NCBI GenBank assembly: GCA_903929885.1
Contig: CAIYWI010000075.1
Span: 1 to 64,000, forward strand
DNA length: 64,000 bases
Source: an uncultured Phycisphaerales bacterium
Lineage (GTDB): Bacteria; Planctomycetota; Phycisphaerae; Phycisphaerales; UBA1924
Reading direction: 5' to 3'
Shown here: positions 18,073 to 29,300 of the stretch, piece after piece
Layout: every line of letters begins with the position of its first letter
Numbering within the stretch: position 1 is the first letter of the stretch
Notes under the pieces: generated by a model
What the model was told of the DNA's origin: nothing
What the model saw: the letters and a program-made list of their open reading frames with translations, nothing else
The model's database searches: none
Program-made: the position numbers and the translations under genes

Positions 18073-18816
18073 TCACGTGCCGCGGGTGTGCCCGAACAGG
18101 TCGATGTGCAGCCGGGCGCAGTATCGGTACCCCCGCCGAACGCACGCCTGCACCAGCCATTGCCGCGTCGCGGCGGACGGCGGCGTCACGCCTTCGGGCA
18201 TCAGCAGCACGTCCGATGGCCGCCATCCCCGCAACAGGCCCAGCAGTTCCTCGATCTCCACGAGGTCCGGTTCGCTCGACACCACGAACTTGAGCTGGAA
18301 GTCGGGCGAGCGGTCGATCAGCGACTGGATCGCCGGGGGGTTGATCCGTCGCTGCTCATGGAGCGCTCGCCACGATCCCGACGGGTCCCGCGGGTCGCCC
18401 GGCAGGGGCGTCGAGTCCGAGAGCTTCGGACTGATGCTCATGAGGTCGCACGGCAGTTCCCGGAACAAGGTGCCCGCGGTCTCGATCGTGATGTGGATCG
18501 ACCTCGCTCGCAGCAGGTGGGCCAGGCGGTCGAGCGACGGGAACATCATCGGCTCGCCGCCCGTCAACACCGCGTGGCGAGCGCCGCTGGCCGTCACCTC
18601 ATCCACCAGTTCCTCCACCGACCGGATCGTCCGCTCGGGCGACCAACTCGCAAAGGGCGTGTCGCACCAGCGACATCGCAGGTTGCAGCCGCTCGTCCTG
18701 ATGAAGAATGACGGCACCCCCGTCAACTTCCCCTCGCCCTGCACCGACAGGAACGTCTCGGAGATCGGAAGCGTGGCGGGAGTCGGGGAGGCGATGGGCA
18801 ACATGGAGTTCGTCAT
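18073..18816 (-). CDS. queE: 7-carboxy-7-deazaguanine synthase (radical SAM)
   Basis: The 247-residue protein is a QueE-type radical SAM enzyme. It has the typical N-terminus ISETFLSVQGEGKLTGVPSFFIRTSG and the 4Fe-4S motif CNLRCRWC. VLTGGEPM is the GGE SAM-binding motif. It converts 6-carboxy-tetrahydropterin to 7-carboxy-7-deazaguanine on the way to queuosine/preQ1. No other que gene is in the window. It is followed 51 bp upstream by trmB in the same direction, so two tRNA-modification functions lie side by side. Confidence 0.9.
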   Translation of the reverse strand: MTNSMLPIASPTPATLPISETFLSVQGEGKLTGVPSFFIRTSGCNLRCRWCDTPFASWSPERTIRSVEELVDEVTASGARHAVLTGGEPMMFPSLDRLAHLLRARSIHITIETAGTLFRELPCDLMSISPKLSDSTPLPGDPRDPSGSWRALHEQRRINPPAIQSLIDRSPDFQLKFVVSSEPDLVEIEELLGLLRGWRPSDVLLMPEGVTPPSAATRQWLVQACVRRGYRYCARLHIDLFGHTRGT

Positions 18817-18867
18817 GGGTCGTGTCAGCAGGGGTGCGAGGCGTCAAGGTCGAGCGACGCCTGAAGG

Positions 18868-19656
18868 TCACTGCTTCCGAAGCACCACCGAGTGCGGCGG
18901 TCGATCGTCCTTGCGGAACTTCCGCTCGTAGTTCGTCCCCACCAGTTCGCCCTCGCCCACCCATGGCGGCGGCACGAAGGCCTCGGCCTTGAACGGGGCC
19001 AGACCCGGCGCGGCCGTCGGCAGTATGGCGACCGGAGGCACGGGTTGGTGCTCCGGGCCGGCCTTCCAACGGCCCTCGCGCCACGCCGCCCACGCCGCCG
19101 GGTCGGTCCAGATGGCAACGTGCGCCTCGTCCCACGCCCACAACTCGTCGTGGTCGGTGACCACCCGCAACTCGCCGCCGGGGGCCAGCACGCGCCACGC
19201 CTCGGCCAGGAAGCGGTGCTGCACCACGCGATTCTTGTGGTGCTTGCGCTTGGGCCACGGGTCGGAGAAGTAGAGATGAATGACCGACGCGATGCCCCCC
19301 TGGCACCGCCACCGCAGGAACTCGGCGGCGTCGGTTCGCAGCATCCGCACGTTGGCCAGATGGGCTCGACGCACCCGGTCGGCCGCGTAGAGGTAGAACT
19401 CCCTCGCCCACTCGATGCCCAGGAAGTTGGTCGCGGGATTGGCCTTGGCGGTCTCGAGGATGAACGTGCCCTTGCCGCAGCCGATCTCGATCTCGAAGCG
19501 GCGGCCGGGATCCGCGAACCAGCGACGCGGATCAAGCCGTCCCGCCAGCGGATCGGCCATCGCCTCGTCGGGCAGCGCCGGCAGTTCGGCGTCCGTCACG
19601 CCGATGACGCCCGGGGCGTCGTCGAGGTCGCGTCCATGTCCAAGTCCGAATCCCAT
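18868..19656 (-). CDS. trmB: tRNA (guanine-N7-)-methyltransferase
   Basis: The 262-residue protein is TrmB. It has the SAM-binding motif EIEIGCGKGTFIL, FLGIEWAREFYLYA, and the family signature HLYFSDPWPKRKHHKNR followed by VVQHRFLAEAWRVLAPGGELRVVTDH. It forms m7G46 in the tRNA variable loop. The C-terminal part (about residues 175-262) is longer than in the Escherichia coli enzyme, with a Pro-rich insertion before NYERKFRKD. Its start is 62 bp from the divergent aroC start, so the two share a small promoter region. Confidence 0.92.
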   Translation of the reverse strand: MGFGLGHGRDLDDAPGVIGVTDAELPALPDEAMADPLAGRLDPRRWFADPGRRFEIEIGCGKGTFILETAKANPATNFLGIEWAREFYLYAADRVRRAHLANVRMLRTDAAEFLRWRCQGGIASVIHLYFSDPWPKRKHHKNRVVQHRFLAEAWRVLAPGGELRVVTDHDELWAWDEAHVAIWTDPAAWAAWREGRWKAGPEHQPVPPVAILPTAAPGLAPFKAEAFVPPPWVGEGELVGTNYERKFRKDDRPPHSVVLRKQ

Positions 19657-19718
19657 GACCCCAAGCGTACGGTGCCGCCCCGCCGGGGCGGTTGGTCCGC
19701 GTTCCTACGCTTGAGGCG

Positions 19719-20882
19719 ATGTCGCTTCACTATCAGACCGCCGGAGAATCGCACGGCCCGGGCATGGTCGCCACCGTCTGCGGTCTTCCCGCCGGCACCC
19801 CCGTCGACGAGGCCTTCATCAACGGCGAGCTGACGCGCCGGCAGGGCGGTTACGGCCGGGGCGGCCGCCAGCACATCGAGTCCGATCGCATCGAGATCCT
19901 CACGGGCGTGCGTCGCGGCTTGGCCATCGGCTCGCCGGTGACGATGCTCATCCGCAATCGCGACTCCCGACTCGACGATCTCGAACGCACGCCCCCCGTC
20001 CACAGGCCGCGGCCGGGTCACGCCGACCTCGCCGGCAGCATCAAGTACCTGACCGACGATTGCCGCGAAACGCTCGAGCGGGCCAGCGCGAGGGAAACCG
20101 TCGCGAGAGTGGCCGCCGGGGCGCTCGCCCGGTGCCTCCTCCGCGAGTTCGGCATCGACTCCTTTGGCATGGTGCGGGCCATCGGCGGTCACGCGACAGC
20201 CGCGGCCGTCGACGAATCCGCCATCTCGTCGCTCGCGGCGCTTCGCGACGCGAGCGACACCTACTGCCCCGATCCCGACGCAACGCAGCGGCAGGTCAAG
20301 GCCATCCACGACGCCAAGCTCGCCAAGGACACGCTCGGTGGCATCGTCGAAGCCCATGTCTTCGGCTGTCCGCCCGGTCTGGGCTCGTGCATGGATTGGC
20401 GCGACCGCCTCGACGCTCGCCTTGCCGGCGCGGTCATGGGCATTCAGGCCATCAAGGGCGTCGAGATCGGCCTCGGCTTTGACGCCGCCTCGCGCCCGGG
20501 CAGTCGCGTGCACGACCCCATCGAGTTCGATGCCTCGCGTCGCGAGTCGCACCATGCGTTGGGCTTCGTGCGGCCAAGCAACAACGCCGGCGGCACCGAA
20601 GGGGGCATGACCACCGGGCAACCCGTGGTGGTCCGGGCCGCCATGAAGCCCATCGCCACCATCGGACAAGGGCTCCCCAGCGTCGACCTGCGCACGCGAG
20701 AACCCGAGCGAAGCCAACACGAACGCAGCGACATCTGCGCCGTCGCCGCCGCCAGCGTCGTCGTGGAGAACGTCTGCTGCTTCGAGATCGCCCGCGTGCT
20801 GCGGGAGAAATTCTCGGGAGATTCGCTCCGCGAAATGCGATTGCAGCATCAGGCCTTCGTCGCCGCCGCTCGCACGCGCTGA
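19719..20882 (+). CDS. aroC: Chorismate synthase
   Basis: The 387-residue protein is chorismate synthase, the last step of the shikimate pathway (EPSP to chorismate, FMN-dependent). The signature stretches are GESHGPGMVATV, the RRQGGYGRGGRQ-type loop, RPRPGHADLAGSIKY, RASARETVARVAAG and NNAGGTEGGMTTGQP. A GAGG motif just before the ATG at 19719 fixes the start; an upstream ATG at 19692 is unlikely. Shikimate kinase and phosphoribosylanthranilate isomerase lie at 56-57 kb, unlinked to this gene. Confidence 0.95.
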   Translation: MSLHYQTAGESHGPGMVATVCGLPAGTPVDEAFINGELTRRQGGYGRGGRQHIESDRIEILTGVRRGLAIGSPVTMLIRNRDSRLDDLERTPPVHRPRPGHADLAGSIKYLTDDCRETLERASARETVARVAAGALARCLLREFGIDSFGMVRAIGGHATAAAVDESAISSLAALRDASDTYCPDPDATQRQVKAIHDAKLAKDTLGGIVEAHVFGCPPGLGSCMDWRDRLDARLAGAVMGIQAIKGVEIGLGFDAASRPGSRVHDPIEFDASRRESHHALGFVRPSNNAGGTEGGMTTGQPVVVRAAMKPIATIGQGLPSVDLRTREPERSQHERSDICAVAAASVVVENVCCFEIARVLREKFSGDSLREMRLQHQAFVAAARTR

Positions 20883-20912
20883 GCCGGCGTCGGCAGGCGC
20901 CATCACGCATCG

Positions 20913-21533
20913 TCACACGCCGCAGGCGCGGATCAGCGCGAGATATTCGACGTTGCCCGTTCCCTTGCCCTTGTGCGCGCCGCCGAGCAGCGGGGACGGC
21001 GTGACGCCCTCCACGCATGCCCCCATCGCGGGAACGCCCTCCAGCACGCGGCGGCACTCCTCGGCCGCGGCGGCCTCGTCGAGCACGCCCCCGCGAGGCA
21101 GTCCTTTGGGATCGCGGTCCTTCAACTCATAATGTGGCTTGACGAGCGTGATGATCCGACCCTCCGGTCGCAGCCAGCGCAGGGCCGAGGGAATCAGCAG
21201 ACGCTGAGGCGTCCATCCCAGGTCGACCACCGCCAAGTCGACTCCGCCTGCCGGCGGCGTGGCGTGCAGGGCGTTGGTGCGCTCCGTGACCACCACGCGA
21301 GGATCATTGCGGAGTTTCCACGCGAGTTGCCCGTACGCGGTGTCGACCGAGTGCACCTTCACCGCGCCCGCCTGCAGCAGGCAATCGGTGAACCCGCCGG
21401 TGCTGCAGCCCAGATCGACGCACGTCCAGCCCGTCGGGTCGATCCGAAAGTGCGTCAACGCATGACGGAGTTTCAGGCCGCCGCGGGACACGTACGTGGG
21501 CGTCGGCGCATCGGGGGGCGTGGATTCGCTCAT
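20913..21533 (-). CDS. TlyA-like rRNA methyltransferase without S4 domain
   Basis: The 206-residue protein has an FtsJ-type SAM methyltransferase core: YVSRGGLKLRHALTHF, CVDLGCSTGGFTDCLLQAGA (motif I), VDLAVVDLGWTPQRLLIP, and GRIITLVKPHYE with the catalytic Lys. The order and the opening SRGGLKL match the TlyA/hemolysin A family, which 2'-O-methylates ribosomal RNA. TlyA proteins normally carry an N-terminal S4 RNA-binding domain of about 60 residues; this one starts only 13 residues before SRGGLKL. It is 14 bp upstream of lpxI in the same direction. Confidence 0.8.
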   Translation of the reverse strand: MSESTPPDAPTPTYVSRGGLKLRHALTHFRIDPTGWTCVDLGCSTGGFTDCLLQAGAVKVHSVDTAYGQLAWKLRNDPRVVVTERTNALHATPPAGGVDLAVVDLGWTPQRLLIPSALRWLRPEGRIITLVKPHYELKDRDPKGLPRGGVLDEAAAAEECRRVLEGVPAMGACVEGVTPSPLLGGAHKGKGTGNVEYLALIRACGV

Positions 21534-21547
21534 GGCGGCGGGGCGGC

Positions 21548-22540
21548 TCAGGCCGTGCCGGCCCCGGCATCCTGTGCCGCGAAAGGCTCGGTGCGGACCG
21601 ATTCGGCGTGGATGGTGTCGCAGGCCATCGAACCGTCAGTCACGCCGTGCAGGCGTTCCACGCCGACGATCGCGATGCCCAGGCGATTGGCAAGGCGGAT
21701 CATGTGCTCCTTGTCCAGCATGATCACGTCGCCCGCGGCCAACGCAAGGCACGTGCCGCCATTCGAGTGCAGGTTCCGGATCGTGTTCACGCCCACCGTC
21801 GGCACGTCCGCCCGGCGATCGTGCCCGACCCGGGCCCCCTTCACGAGCGTCCAACCCTTCTTGCGACACAACTTGCCTGCACGCTCGATCATCCGGTCGG
21901 TGCCCTCGACGGCCTCGACCGCAATCACGTCGCGTTCACGCACGGCGATCGCCTGCCCGATGTCGAGCCGCAGCGAGTGAGCCAGGAGCGGCCACGCGAA
22001 GTCGATGTCGGCCTGCTGCTGGGCGGTGGGGGCCTTGGCCGTCATGGGACCGATGGTCGCCAACTCCTCGGGGATGGGGGCCGTGGAATCGAGCAGCGTC
22101 ACGCCCGACTTGATGAGTTGGTCCGCGACCGCCGAGAGCACGGCGTGCGAACGCTTGTCGTGGCGGAGATGTCGGTACCAACTCACGATCGCCGCCCAGT
22201 CGGGCAGGTTCCGCAGCATCCGCCACGGATCGTGCATGAGCCTGGCCTTGTCCACCTTGCCGACCATGATGGCATGGCGAACGCCAAGGCCCGACAGGAT
22301 CTTGCCCCAACTGCCGATGCGGAGCAGCCCCACCGAGCGAAACGTCGAGCACAGCGCCGGCAACTCGGGTTCGTACTGGTTCGCGAGTCCCAAGCCGTGC
22401 ACGGGATGGCCCGCGTCGCGAAGCGATTGCGCAATGACGATCGGGAGCCGCCCGCCGCCCGCGATCAACCCCATGGGTGTCGGCGGCGGCGGCGGGCTCG
22501 ACAGAATCGTCAGAGATGGAGGGACGACGACCGACGACAT
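21548..22540 (-). CDS. lpxI: LpxI-family UDP-2,3-diacylglucosamine pyrophosphatase
   Basis: The protein matches LpxI: MGLIAGGGRLPIVIAQSLRDAG at the start, HAIMVGKVDKARL, a Thr/Ile-rich middle, IAVRERDVIAVEAVEGTDRMIERAG, and VPTVGVNTIRNL with LALAAGDVIMLDKEHMIRLA. LpxI hydrolyses UDP-2,3-diacylglucosamine to lipid X in lipid A synthesis, so it implies an outer membrane with LPS. The ATG at 22540 gives 330 residues with a Pro-rich leader. The internal ATG at 22474 gives 308 residues and begins exactly at the family's N-terminus, so it may be the true start. Confidence 0.85.
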   Translation of the reverse strand: MSSVVVPPSLTILSSPPPPPTPMGLIAGGGRLPIVIAQSLRDAGHPVHGLGLANQYEPELPALCSTFRSVGLLRIGSWGKILSGLGVRHAIMVGKVDKARLMHDPWRMLRNLPDWAAIVSWYRHLRHDKRSHAVLSAVADQLIKSGVTLLDSTAPIPEELATIGPMTAKAPTAQQQADIDFAWPLLAHSLRLDIGQAIAVRERDVIAVEAVEGTDRMIERAGKLCRKKGWTLVKGARVGHDRRADVPTVGVNTIRNLHSNGGTCLALAAGDVIMLDKEHMIRLANRLGIAIVGVERLHGVTDGSMACDTIHAESVRTEPFAAQDAGAGTA

Positions 22541-22892
22541 GGCTTGCTGCAATCGATTCCCGACGGCTTTGCCGCACTCGGCGACCTCCGCCACCGTGCT
22601 CCCGACCTTCGACCCTCCCGTTGCCGCGAAGTTCCGACGCTGGCGGCATGCCGCCGCTTCGGTTCCTCGACCGACGCTCCGGATGGCCGCCATCGGCCTC
22701 CGTTTCGGTCCGCATCGACACCTCGTGCGGCGGCCTCTTGTGTGTTCCACGAGCCGATCATGCCGATGGAACCACGGTCAGTTTACGGGGTGAGAAGTTG
22801 CGGGTCCACCGAACCCGAACGCCATCCGATCATCGGTGCAAGATGTTGTGGGGCAAAGGTTTTGCCGGATCGGGCGCAACGATGGGTTGCGA
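22541..22892. other. Intergenic region, nothing recognised
   Basis: About 350 bases between lpxI and a small zinc-ribbon gene transcribed away from each other. It should contain two promoters. I see no clear hexamer pairs, hairpins or supported coding sequence; the open frames crossing it are out of frame with both neighbours and lack family features. Confidence 0.4.
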
Positions 22893-23165
22893 ATGTCAGT
22901 CGGGATGAACGCCATGACACCTGACGCTGAACTCGATGTGACCGAGGGGGATCCGTGGAAGGGCCATGCAGGATCGTCCGATCCGCAAATGGCGAGGCCG
23001 TCTCTTCAGGTCTATTTCGCCTGCGCCAATGCCTATCAACGCGTTCTGAGATCCTTCGACGGTGCGTCATACACCGCCCGTTGCCCGAAGTGCGGCATGG
23101 TCAAGCAGTTCGTCGTCGGGCCCGGCGGCAGCGACCAGCGGACCTTCCGCCTGTCGTGTGAATAG
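22893..23165 (+). CDS. Small CxxC protein, function unknown
   Basis: A 90-residue protein with a conserved-looking C-terminal half: RPSLQVYFACANAYQRVLRS, YTARCPKCG and a terminal FRLSCE. The CPKC pair and the last Cys suggest a small zinc-binding fold. The start is uncertain: ATGs occur at 22893, 22905 and 22914. It precedes the giant surface-protein gene by about 200 bp in the same direction, but a promoter lies between them. No function can be assigned. Confidence 0.55.
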   Translation: MSVGMNAMTPDAELDVTEGDPWKGHAGSSDPQMARPSLQVYFACANAYQRVLRSFDGASYTARCPKCGMVKQFVVGPGGSDQRTFRLSCE

Positions 23166-23249
23166 GCCAGGACGCCAGCGGGGACCGATCGCGGATGAGG
23201 GCAGTGTCACCGGGTTCTCGGACATTGCCCTGAATGCCGCAGATTTCCC

Positions 23250-23278
23250 TTGGGTTCTTCGAGCCAGTCTGGTAATCT
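23250..23278 (+). promoter_or_regulatory. Candidate promoter of the giant surface-protein gene
   Basis: TTGGGT (23250-23255) and TAATCT (23273-23278) are separated by 17 bp, and the -10 has a TGG extension just upstream. This would give a leader of about 75-80 nt. The match is moderate and unproven. Confidence 0.4.
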
Positions 23279-23280
23279 AA

Positions 23281-23312
23281 CGGTCCGCTGTATCCGGAGA
23301 GCAGCGGCACCG
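23281..23312 (+). other. Stem-loop in the 5' leader of the giant gene
   Basis: CCGCTG (23285-23290) pairs with CAGCGG (23302-23307), extended by CGGT/ACCG with one bulged base; the loop is 11 nt. It lies near the predicted 5' end of the mRNA and could stabilise the transcript or act in regulation. Confidence 0.45.
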
Positions 23313-23363
23313 TGGGCTGGCTTTTCGTCATTTCGGCGAGGCCAAAGACTAAGACGAGGTTCC

Positions 23364-26300
23364 ATGAAGAGCGTCTTCTTGCACCGCTTCCTGGTGGGCG
23401 TGGCCGGCATGGCCGGCATCGCGTCCGCTCAAGTCACTCGAATGACCATCGAGACGTCAGTGGACGGCCTGTCGTGGGCCAGTGGCACGCGAGCGGTGCC
23501 TGCGGGTTCGTCGCTTCAGTTCCGCTATGTCGTCACGTTCGATCCGAACGGAACCACGGCCAGTCCCATTGGATTTGCCGCGTTGACCTTCCAGCCGACG
23601 ATTTCCGGATGGTCGGCCGGCGAGACGCTTCTTCCATTCGCGACCGCCGGCAACAACCTCAACGGCGGCAGCGTGTCGGAGGCGTCGGGCCTCTATGGGC
23701 GCATCATCCCGTTCGCGGCGACCGGCCCGACGACCACTGATCCGTATCGCGGCCACACGCAAGCCGTCAGCGGCGTGAACTACCTCCGGCTGGCCCGCAC
23801 CACCATCACCAACTGGATCGGCGTGGGGGCCACGTCGGGCACCTCCGCTGCCAACAACACCAACGGCGCGGGCGGGATCGTCTGCGTGCAGAAGGGCGTC
23901 AACGCCCTCAACACCTCCGATCCGGCCTTCAACGGATCGATCAGCGGGGTCGTGCTGGCGAGGTTTGGCATGACGCTCTCGGGGGACACCTCCGAGCGAA
24001 CGCTGGTCTTCGATGCGCCGCTGGGCGGCATGAGCCGCAACTCGACCACGGGCGTTCGCGAAGGATCGTGGTACGCCGGTCCCTCCGACCTCACGGGCAC
24101 CATCAAGGGCGCGGTGGCCGTGACCCCCGCCCAGGTCATCATCTGTCAGCCGCCGGTCATCAACTCGCAGCCGTCCTCGACATCCGCGTGTGTCGGCACG
24201 CCCGCCTCGTTCACGGTCGCCGCCACCAACGCCACCGCGTTCCAGTGGCGCAGGGGCGGGGTTGACATCGCCGGAGCGACCAACGCGACGCTGTCGCTGC
24301 CTGCGGTGCTCGCGGGCGATGCAGGGGCGTACGACTGCGTCGTCACCAACGGTTGCATCACCGTCACCACGTCGGCTGCCACACTCACGGTGAACAGCGT
24401 GCCGGGCATCACCTCGCAGCCGGTCTCGACCGCCGCGTGCGTCGGTTCGAATGCCAGCTTCACCGTGGGGGCCACCGGGGCCACGTCGCTGCAGTGGCGA
24501 AAGGGCGGCGTCAACATTCCCGGCGCGACCTCCGCCACGCTCAACCTCAGCGGCGTGACCGCCGCCAACGCGGGTGCGTATGACTGCGTGGTCACCAATG
24601 TCTGCGGCAGCGTCACCACCGCCACCGCCACGCTCACGGTGAACACCGTACCCGTCATCGAGACGCAGCCCTCAAGCCGCTCGGCCTGCGCGGGCGAGAT
24701 GGTCACGTTCTCGATCGTCGCCTCCGGCGCCGACTCGCTCCAGTGGCGCAAGGACGGCGTCAACATCCCCGGCGCCACGTCTGCCACGCTGAGCATCAAT
24801 CCCGTCGTGTCGGCCAGCGCGGGTTCCTACGACTGCGTCGCCACCAACACCTGCGGCAGTTCGACCAGTTCGGCCGCTTCGCTTGCGGTGCTCGTGCCCC
24901 TGTCGGTCACAAGCCAGCCCGCCCCCGTCGACGCTTGCGAGGGCACGCCCGCCTCGCTCACCTTCGCCGTCGCGGGCAGTGGCCCCATCACCTATCGCTG
25001 GACCAAGGACGGCGTCGACATCCCCGGCGCCACCAGCGCCACGCTCTCGTTCGCCTCGCTCGCGGTCGCTGATGGCGGCACCTACGCCTGCACCGCCACC
25101 GGCGCGTGCGGCGAGCTCGCCAGCGCCTCCACGACAGTGACAGTCAAGCAGCTGCTCGCCCTCACAGGCCAGCCTGCATCGCTCGTCAAGTGCGAGGGCG
25201 AGTCGGCCTCCTTCAGCGTCACGGTCAGCGGCACCGGCCCCTTCACGTATCGCTGGACCCGCAACGGCGAGACGATCGCGGGCGCCACGGAGGCCTCCTA
25301 TGCCATCGCCTCGGTCTCCGCGGCTGGTGCCGGCTCCTACGCCTGCATCGTCGAGGGACCTTGCAACACCGTGACCAGCGAAGCGGCGACGCTTGACGTC
25401 CGCACGCCTGCGACCATCACCACGCAGCCCTCCACCGTCAGCGCGTGCACGGGCCAGCCCGCGACGCTCACCGTTGCCGCCTCGGGCACCGGCCCGCTCA
25501 CCTACGCCTGGCGCAAGGACGGCTCGCCCATCGCCGGCGCCACGGCCGCCTCCCTCTCCTTTGCCTCGCTCAGCGCCTCCGACAGCGGCTCGTACGACTG
25601 CGTCGTCACCGGACCATGCAACTCGGTCACGTCGAGCGCCGTGGCCATCAACGTGGGCACCGCGCCCTCGGTCACGACTCAGCCCGCGAACGTCAACCTC
25701 TGCGAGGGGCAGGCCGCCTCGCTCTCCGTCGCGGCCTCGGGCACCGCGCCCCTGACCTTCCAGTGGAAGCGTGACGGGGTCGAGGTGCCCGGCGCCACGT
25801 CCAGCACGCTCTCCTTCTCGTCGCTGACCTCGGCCGATGCCGGTTCCTACACCTGCGTCGTGACCAACGGGTGCAGCTCCGCGACCAGTTCCGCCGCCAC
25901 CGTCACCGTTCGCCAGCGGGTCGTGATCACGCTCCAGCCCCAGTCCGTCACGGCGTGCGTCGGTTCCAGCGTGTCCTTCAGCATCTCGGCCACCGGTGCG
26001 GGTCCGCTCACCTTCCAGTGGAAGCGCAACGGCACCAACATCAGCGGCGCCACCACCGCCTCGCTCAGCTTCACCTCCGTCACCGCCTCCCAGGCAGGCA
26101 CCTTCACCTGCGAAGTCACCGGCTCGTGCGGCAGTCTGCTGAGTTCCGCCGCCACGCTCACCGTCCAATCGCCCCTGATCTGGTCGCAGCAGCCCTCCTC
26201 CGCCTCCGCGGCGGTCGGCCAGAGCGTCACGCTGACGGCTCAGGCCTCGGGTGTCGGCTCGATCGTCTACCAGTGGCGGAAGAACGGCATCAACATCCAA

Positions 26301-29300
26301 GGCGCCACCTCGACGTCGCTGGTCTTCGCCTCTCTTGCTCCCTCCGACAGCGGCACCTATGTCTGCGTCGCCACGGGCAGTTGCGGCTCGGTCACCAGCA
26401 ATGCCGCCGAAATTCTGGCGATCACCCCCGCCGGCGTCAGCGCAGGCCGCTGCAGTCCCGTGCAACTGATTGATCCCAGCGGGGCGGCCGGCGACTTCTT
26501 CGGCGCCGTGGCCTCCTCGGGCGACATCATCGTCGCCGGCGCGGCCCGCGACACCGTGGGCTCCAACGCCCTCCAGGGGTCGGCAAGCATCTTCCGCTGG
26601 AGCTCCTCCGGTTGGACCCGAGAGGCCGCGCTGATCGCCTCCGACGGCATCGCTTCCGACGGCTTTGGCAACGCCGTGGCCGCCGAGGGCGACACGGTCG
26701 TCGTCGCCGCCTCCAACGCCCGCGTCTCGGGCAACAACGGTCGCGGCGCGGTGTATGTCTTCGTCCGTTCGGGCGCCACGTGGACGCAGCAGGCCAAGCT
26801 CGTCGCCTCCGACGGAGCGGCAGGCGACGCCTTCGGCGCCTCGGTCGCCATCGACGGCGACACCATCCTCGTCGGCGCTCCCGCCGACGACTTGTCGGTG
26901 GCTGATGCCGGTTCCGCCTACGTCTTCACCCGCTCGGGCAGCGTCTGGACGCAGCGACAGAAGCTCGTCGCCGGCGACGCGGCCGTGAACGCCAGCTTCG
27001 GCTTGTCGATCGCCATGGATGCCGACGGAGATTTCGTGATCGGCGCACCGGGCTCGCTCGTGGGCGGCGTCCGTCGCGGTGCGGCGTACGGCTTTGCTCG
27101 CACGGGCAACGCGTGGGCGCAGGCGGTGAAGCTCGTCGACGCTTCTGGCGCGCAGGACGACCGCTTCGGCGCGTCGGTGGCTGTCGAGAACAACCTCGTC
27201 CTCGTCGGCGCCACCGGCGATGACGTGGGCGTCAATGCCGACCAGGGCTCGGTGTGCGCCTTCGACGGCTTCTTCGGTGGCGTCTTCCTCAAGATCACCG
27301 ATCCCGCAGGCGCGGCGGGCGATCAGTTCGGCGCCTCGGTCGCCATGCGTGGCGATTCCTTCGTGGTGGGCGCTCCGCAGGACGACAACGGCTCGAACGC
27401 CGATCAGGGCTCGGTGGTCGGCTTCGAGTTCGCCGGCTTTGCGGCGGGCGCGTCGGCCGTGGCTCGGCTCACCTCCCCCGGCGGTGCGGCGGGCGATCGT
27501 GCCGGCGAGAGCGTCGCCTTCTTCGGCGATCGCATCGTGATGGGCGTCAGGTCCGACGATGTCGGCAGCGCGGTTGATCAGGGCTCGGCGTGGGTCTTCG
27601 AACTCTGCCCGGGCCATTGGACGTGGCTCGCCGGTGATCAGCGGCTCAACTTCAACGGCACGGGCGACGGCGCGAGCGAGGCGGGCGATGCCGCGGGCTC
27701 GTCGGTGGCGGTCGACGGCGACCTGATGGCCATCGGCGTGCCCAACGACGACGCGCCCGGCCAGACCGACCGCGGCTCGGTCCGCGTGCTGGTCCGTCAG
27801 CAGGGCGAGTGGGTGCATCGAGCCACGCTCGCGGCCCCGGCTCCGGTCGCGGGCGGGCGGTTCGGCGCGGCGGTCTCCGTCAGCGGCCAGCGTGTCGCGG
27901 TCGGTGCGCCGGGTCAAGGCAACGGTCAGGGTGCCGCCTTCGTCTTTGCGGCCAGCGGCGCTTCGTTCGTGCTCGAGCAGTCCTTCGTCGCCTCCGATGG
28001 CGTGGCGGGCGACGAGTTCGGCGCGGCCGTGTCCTTCGCGACGTACTCGCGAATGCCCCGCGACAACGACTCCGACGACGATGGGCTTGTGATCGGCGCT
28101 CCCGGCGCGGACGTGAACGGCAACGCCGATCAGGGGGCCGCCTACGTGTTCGAGCGAGTCGGGTCCGCATGGACCACGCAGGATCGGCTCGTCGACAGCG
28201 CAGGTTCCGCCGGCGATCGCTTCGGCTCGAGCGTCGCACTGACCAGCATCATGGTTCCCGACGACTGGGAGCAGCCGCTCCGCGTCTGTGCCGTGGGTTC
28301 GCCATTCGATGACGGTTCCGCCGGCCTCGATCAGGGCAGCGTCGTTGTCTTCCTCGGCGGCGAGGAGTGGTACTCGTTTGTGCAGAAACTCGCCCCGACC
28401 GACGCCGCCGCGGGCGACGCCTTCGGCGCATCGGTCGCCCTGCACGGGGGCGTGATGGCCGTCGGATCGCCCTTCGACGACGTGTCGGGCAGGATCGATC
28501 AGGGCAGCGTGGTGGTGTATGTCGGCGGCGAGGAGTGGTACTTCCGCCAGAAGCTCGCATCGTCGAGCGGAATGGCGGGCGATCGCCTCGGCGGGTCCGT
28601 GTCGCTCTTCGACGGCCTGCTGGCCGCCGGTTCGCCCGGCGACGATGTCGGCATCGCGGCCGATGCGGGTTCCATCGCCTCCTTCGCTCGCGTTGGTGGG
28701 TCCTGGGTGCAGCAACAGGCAGAGCAGACGCTCGTGGCGACCGATGTGGTCTCCGGAGCCGGGCTCGGTTCGTCCGTCTCGATCGCGCAAAATCGAGTCG
28801 TCGGCGGCGCACCCGGCCAGTCGTCGGCGTCGGTTGCGGGCATCGGTGGGGCGTGGATCTTCGACGCCCCCTCGCAGTGCGTCGCGCAGGCCACCAACCT
28901 GACCACCGGCCTCGGCGGCGGTTCGCTGGCTGCCGGCGTCCTGTCGGCCCGCACGGGCGACACGTTGTCCGTCACTCCCGCGGCGTTCGCCGCGTTGTCG
29001 ACGGTCGACACCGTGGGCAAGTCGCTCGCGATGGTCTCCACGGGCAACATCCGCACCACATCGACGTCGGTGCTCACGCTGGGCGGGGCCTCCTCGCTCA
29101 CGGCGGCCGACGACGCAGGCGTCGAGATCAACGGACGCATGCTGACCTCCTCGGGCGCCACCGGCTACATCGCCGGCGGGCACTTCTCGCTGGGCGCCAA
29201 GGGATCGCTGACGGCACGCCTCAACTCCTCGGTGCTCGTCGACACCGCGAGCGCGGGGCTCTTGGGTGCATTCCGGGTGGAAACCAACGGGTCGGCCTCC

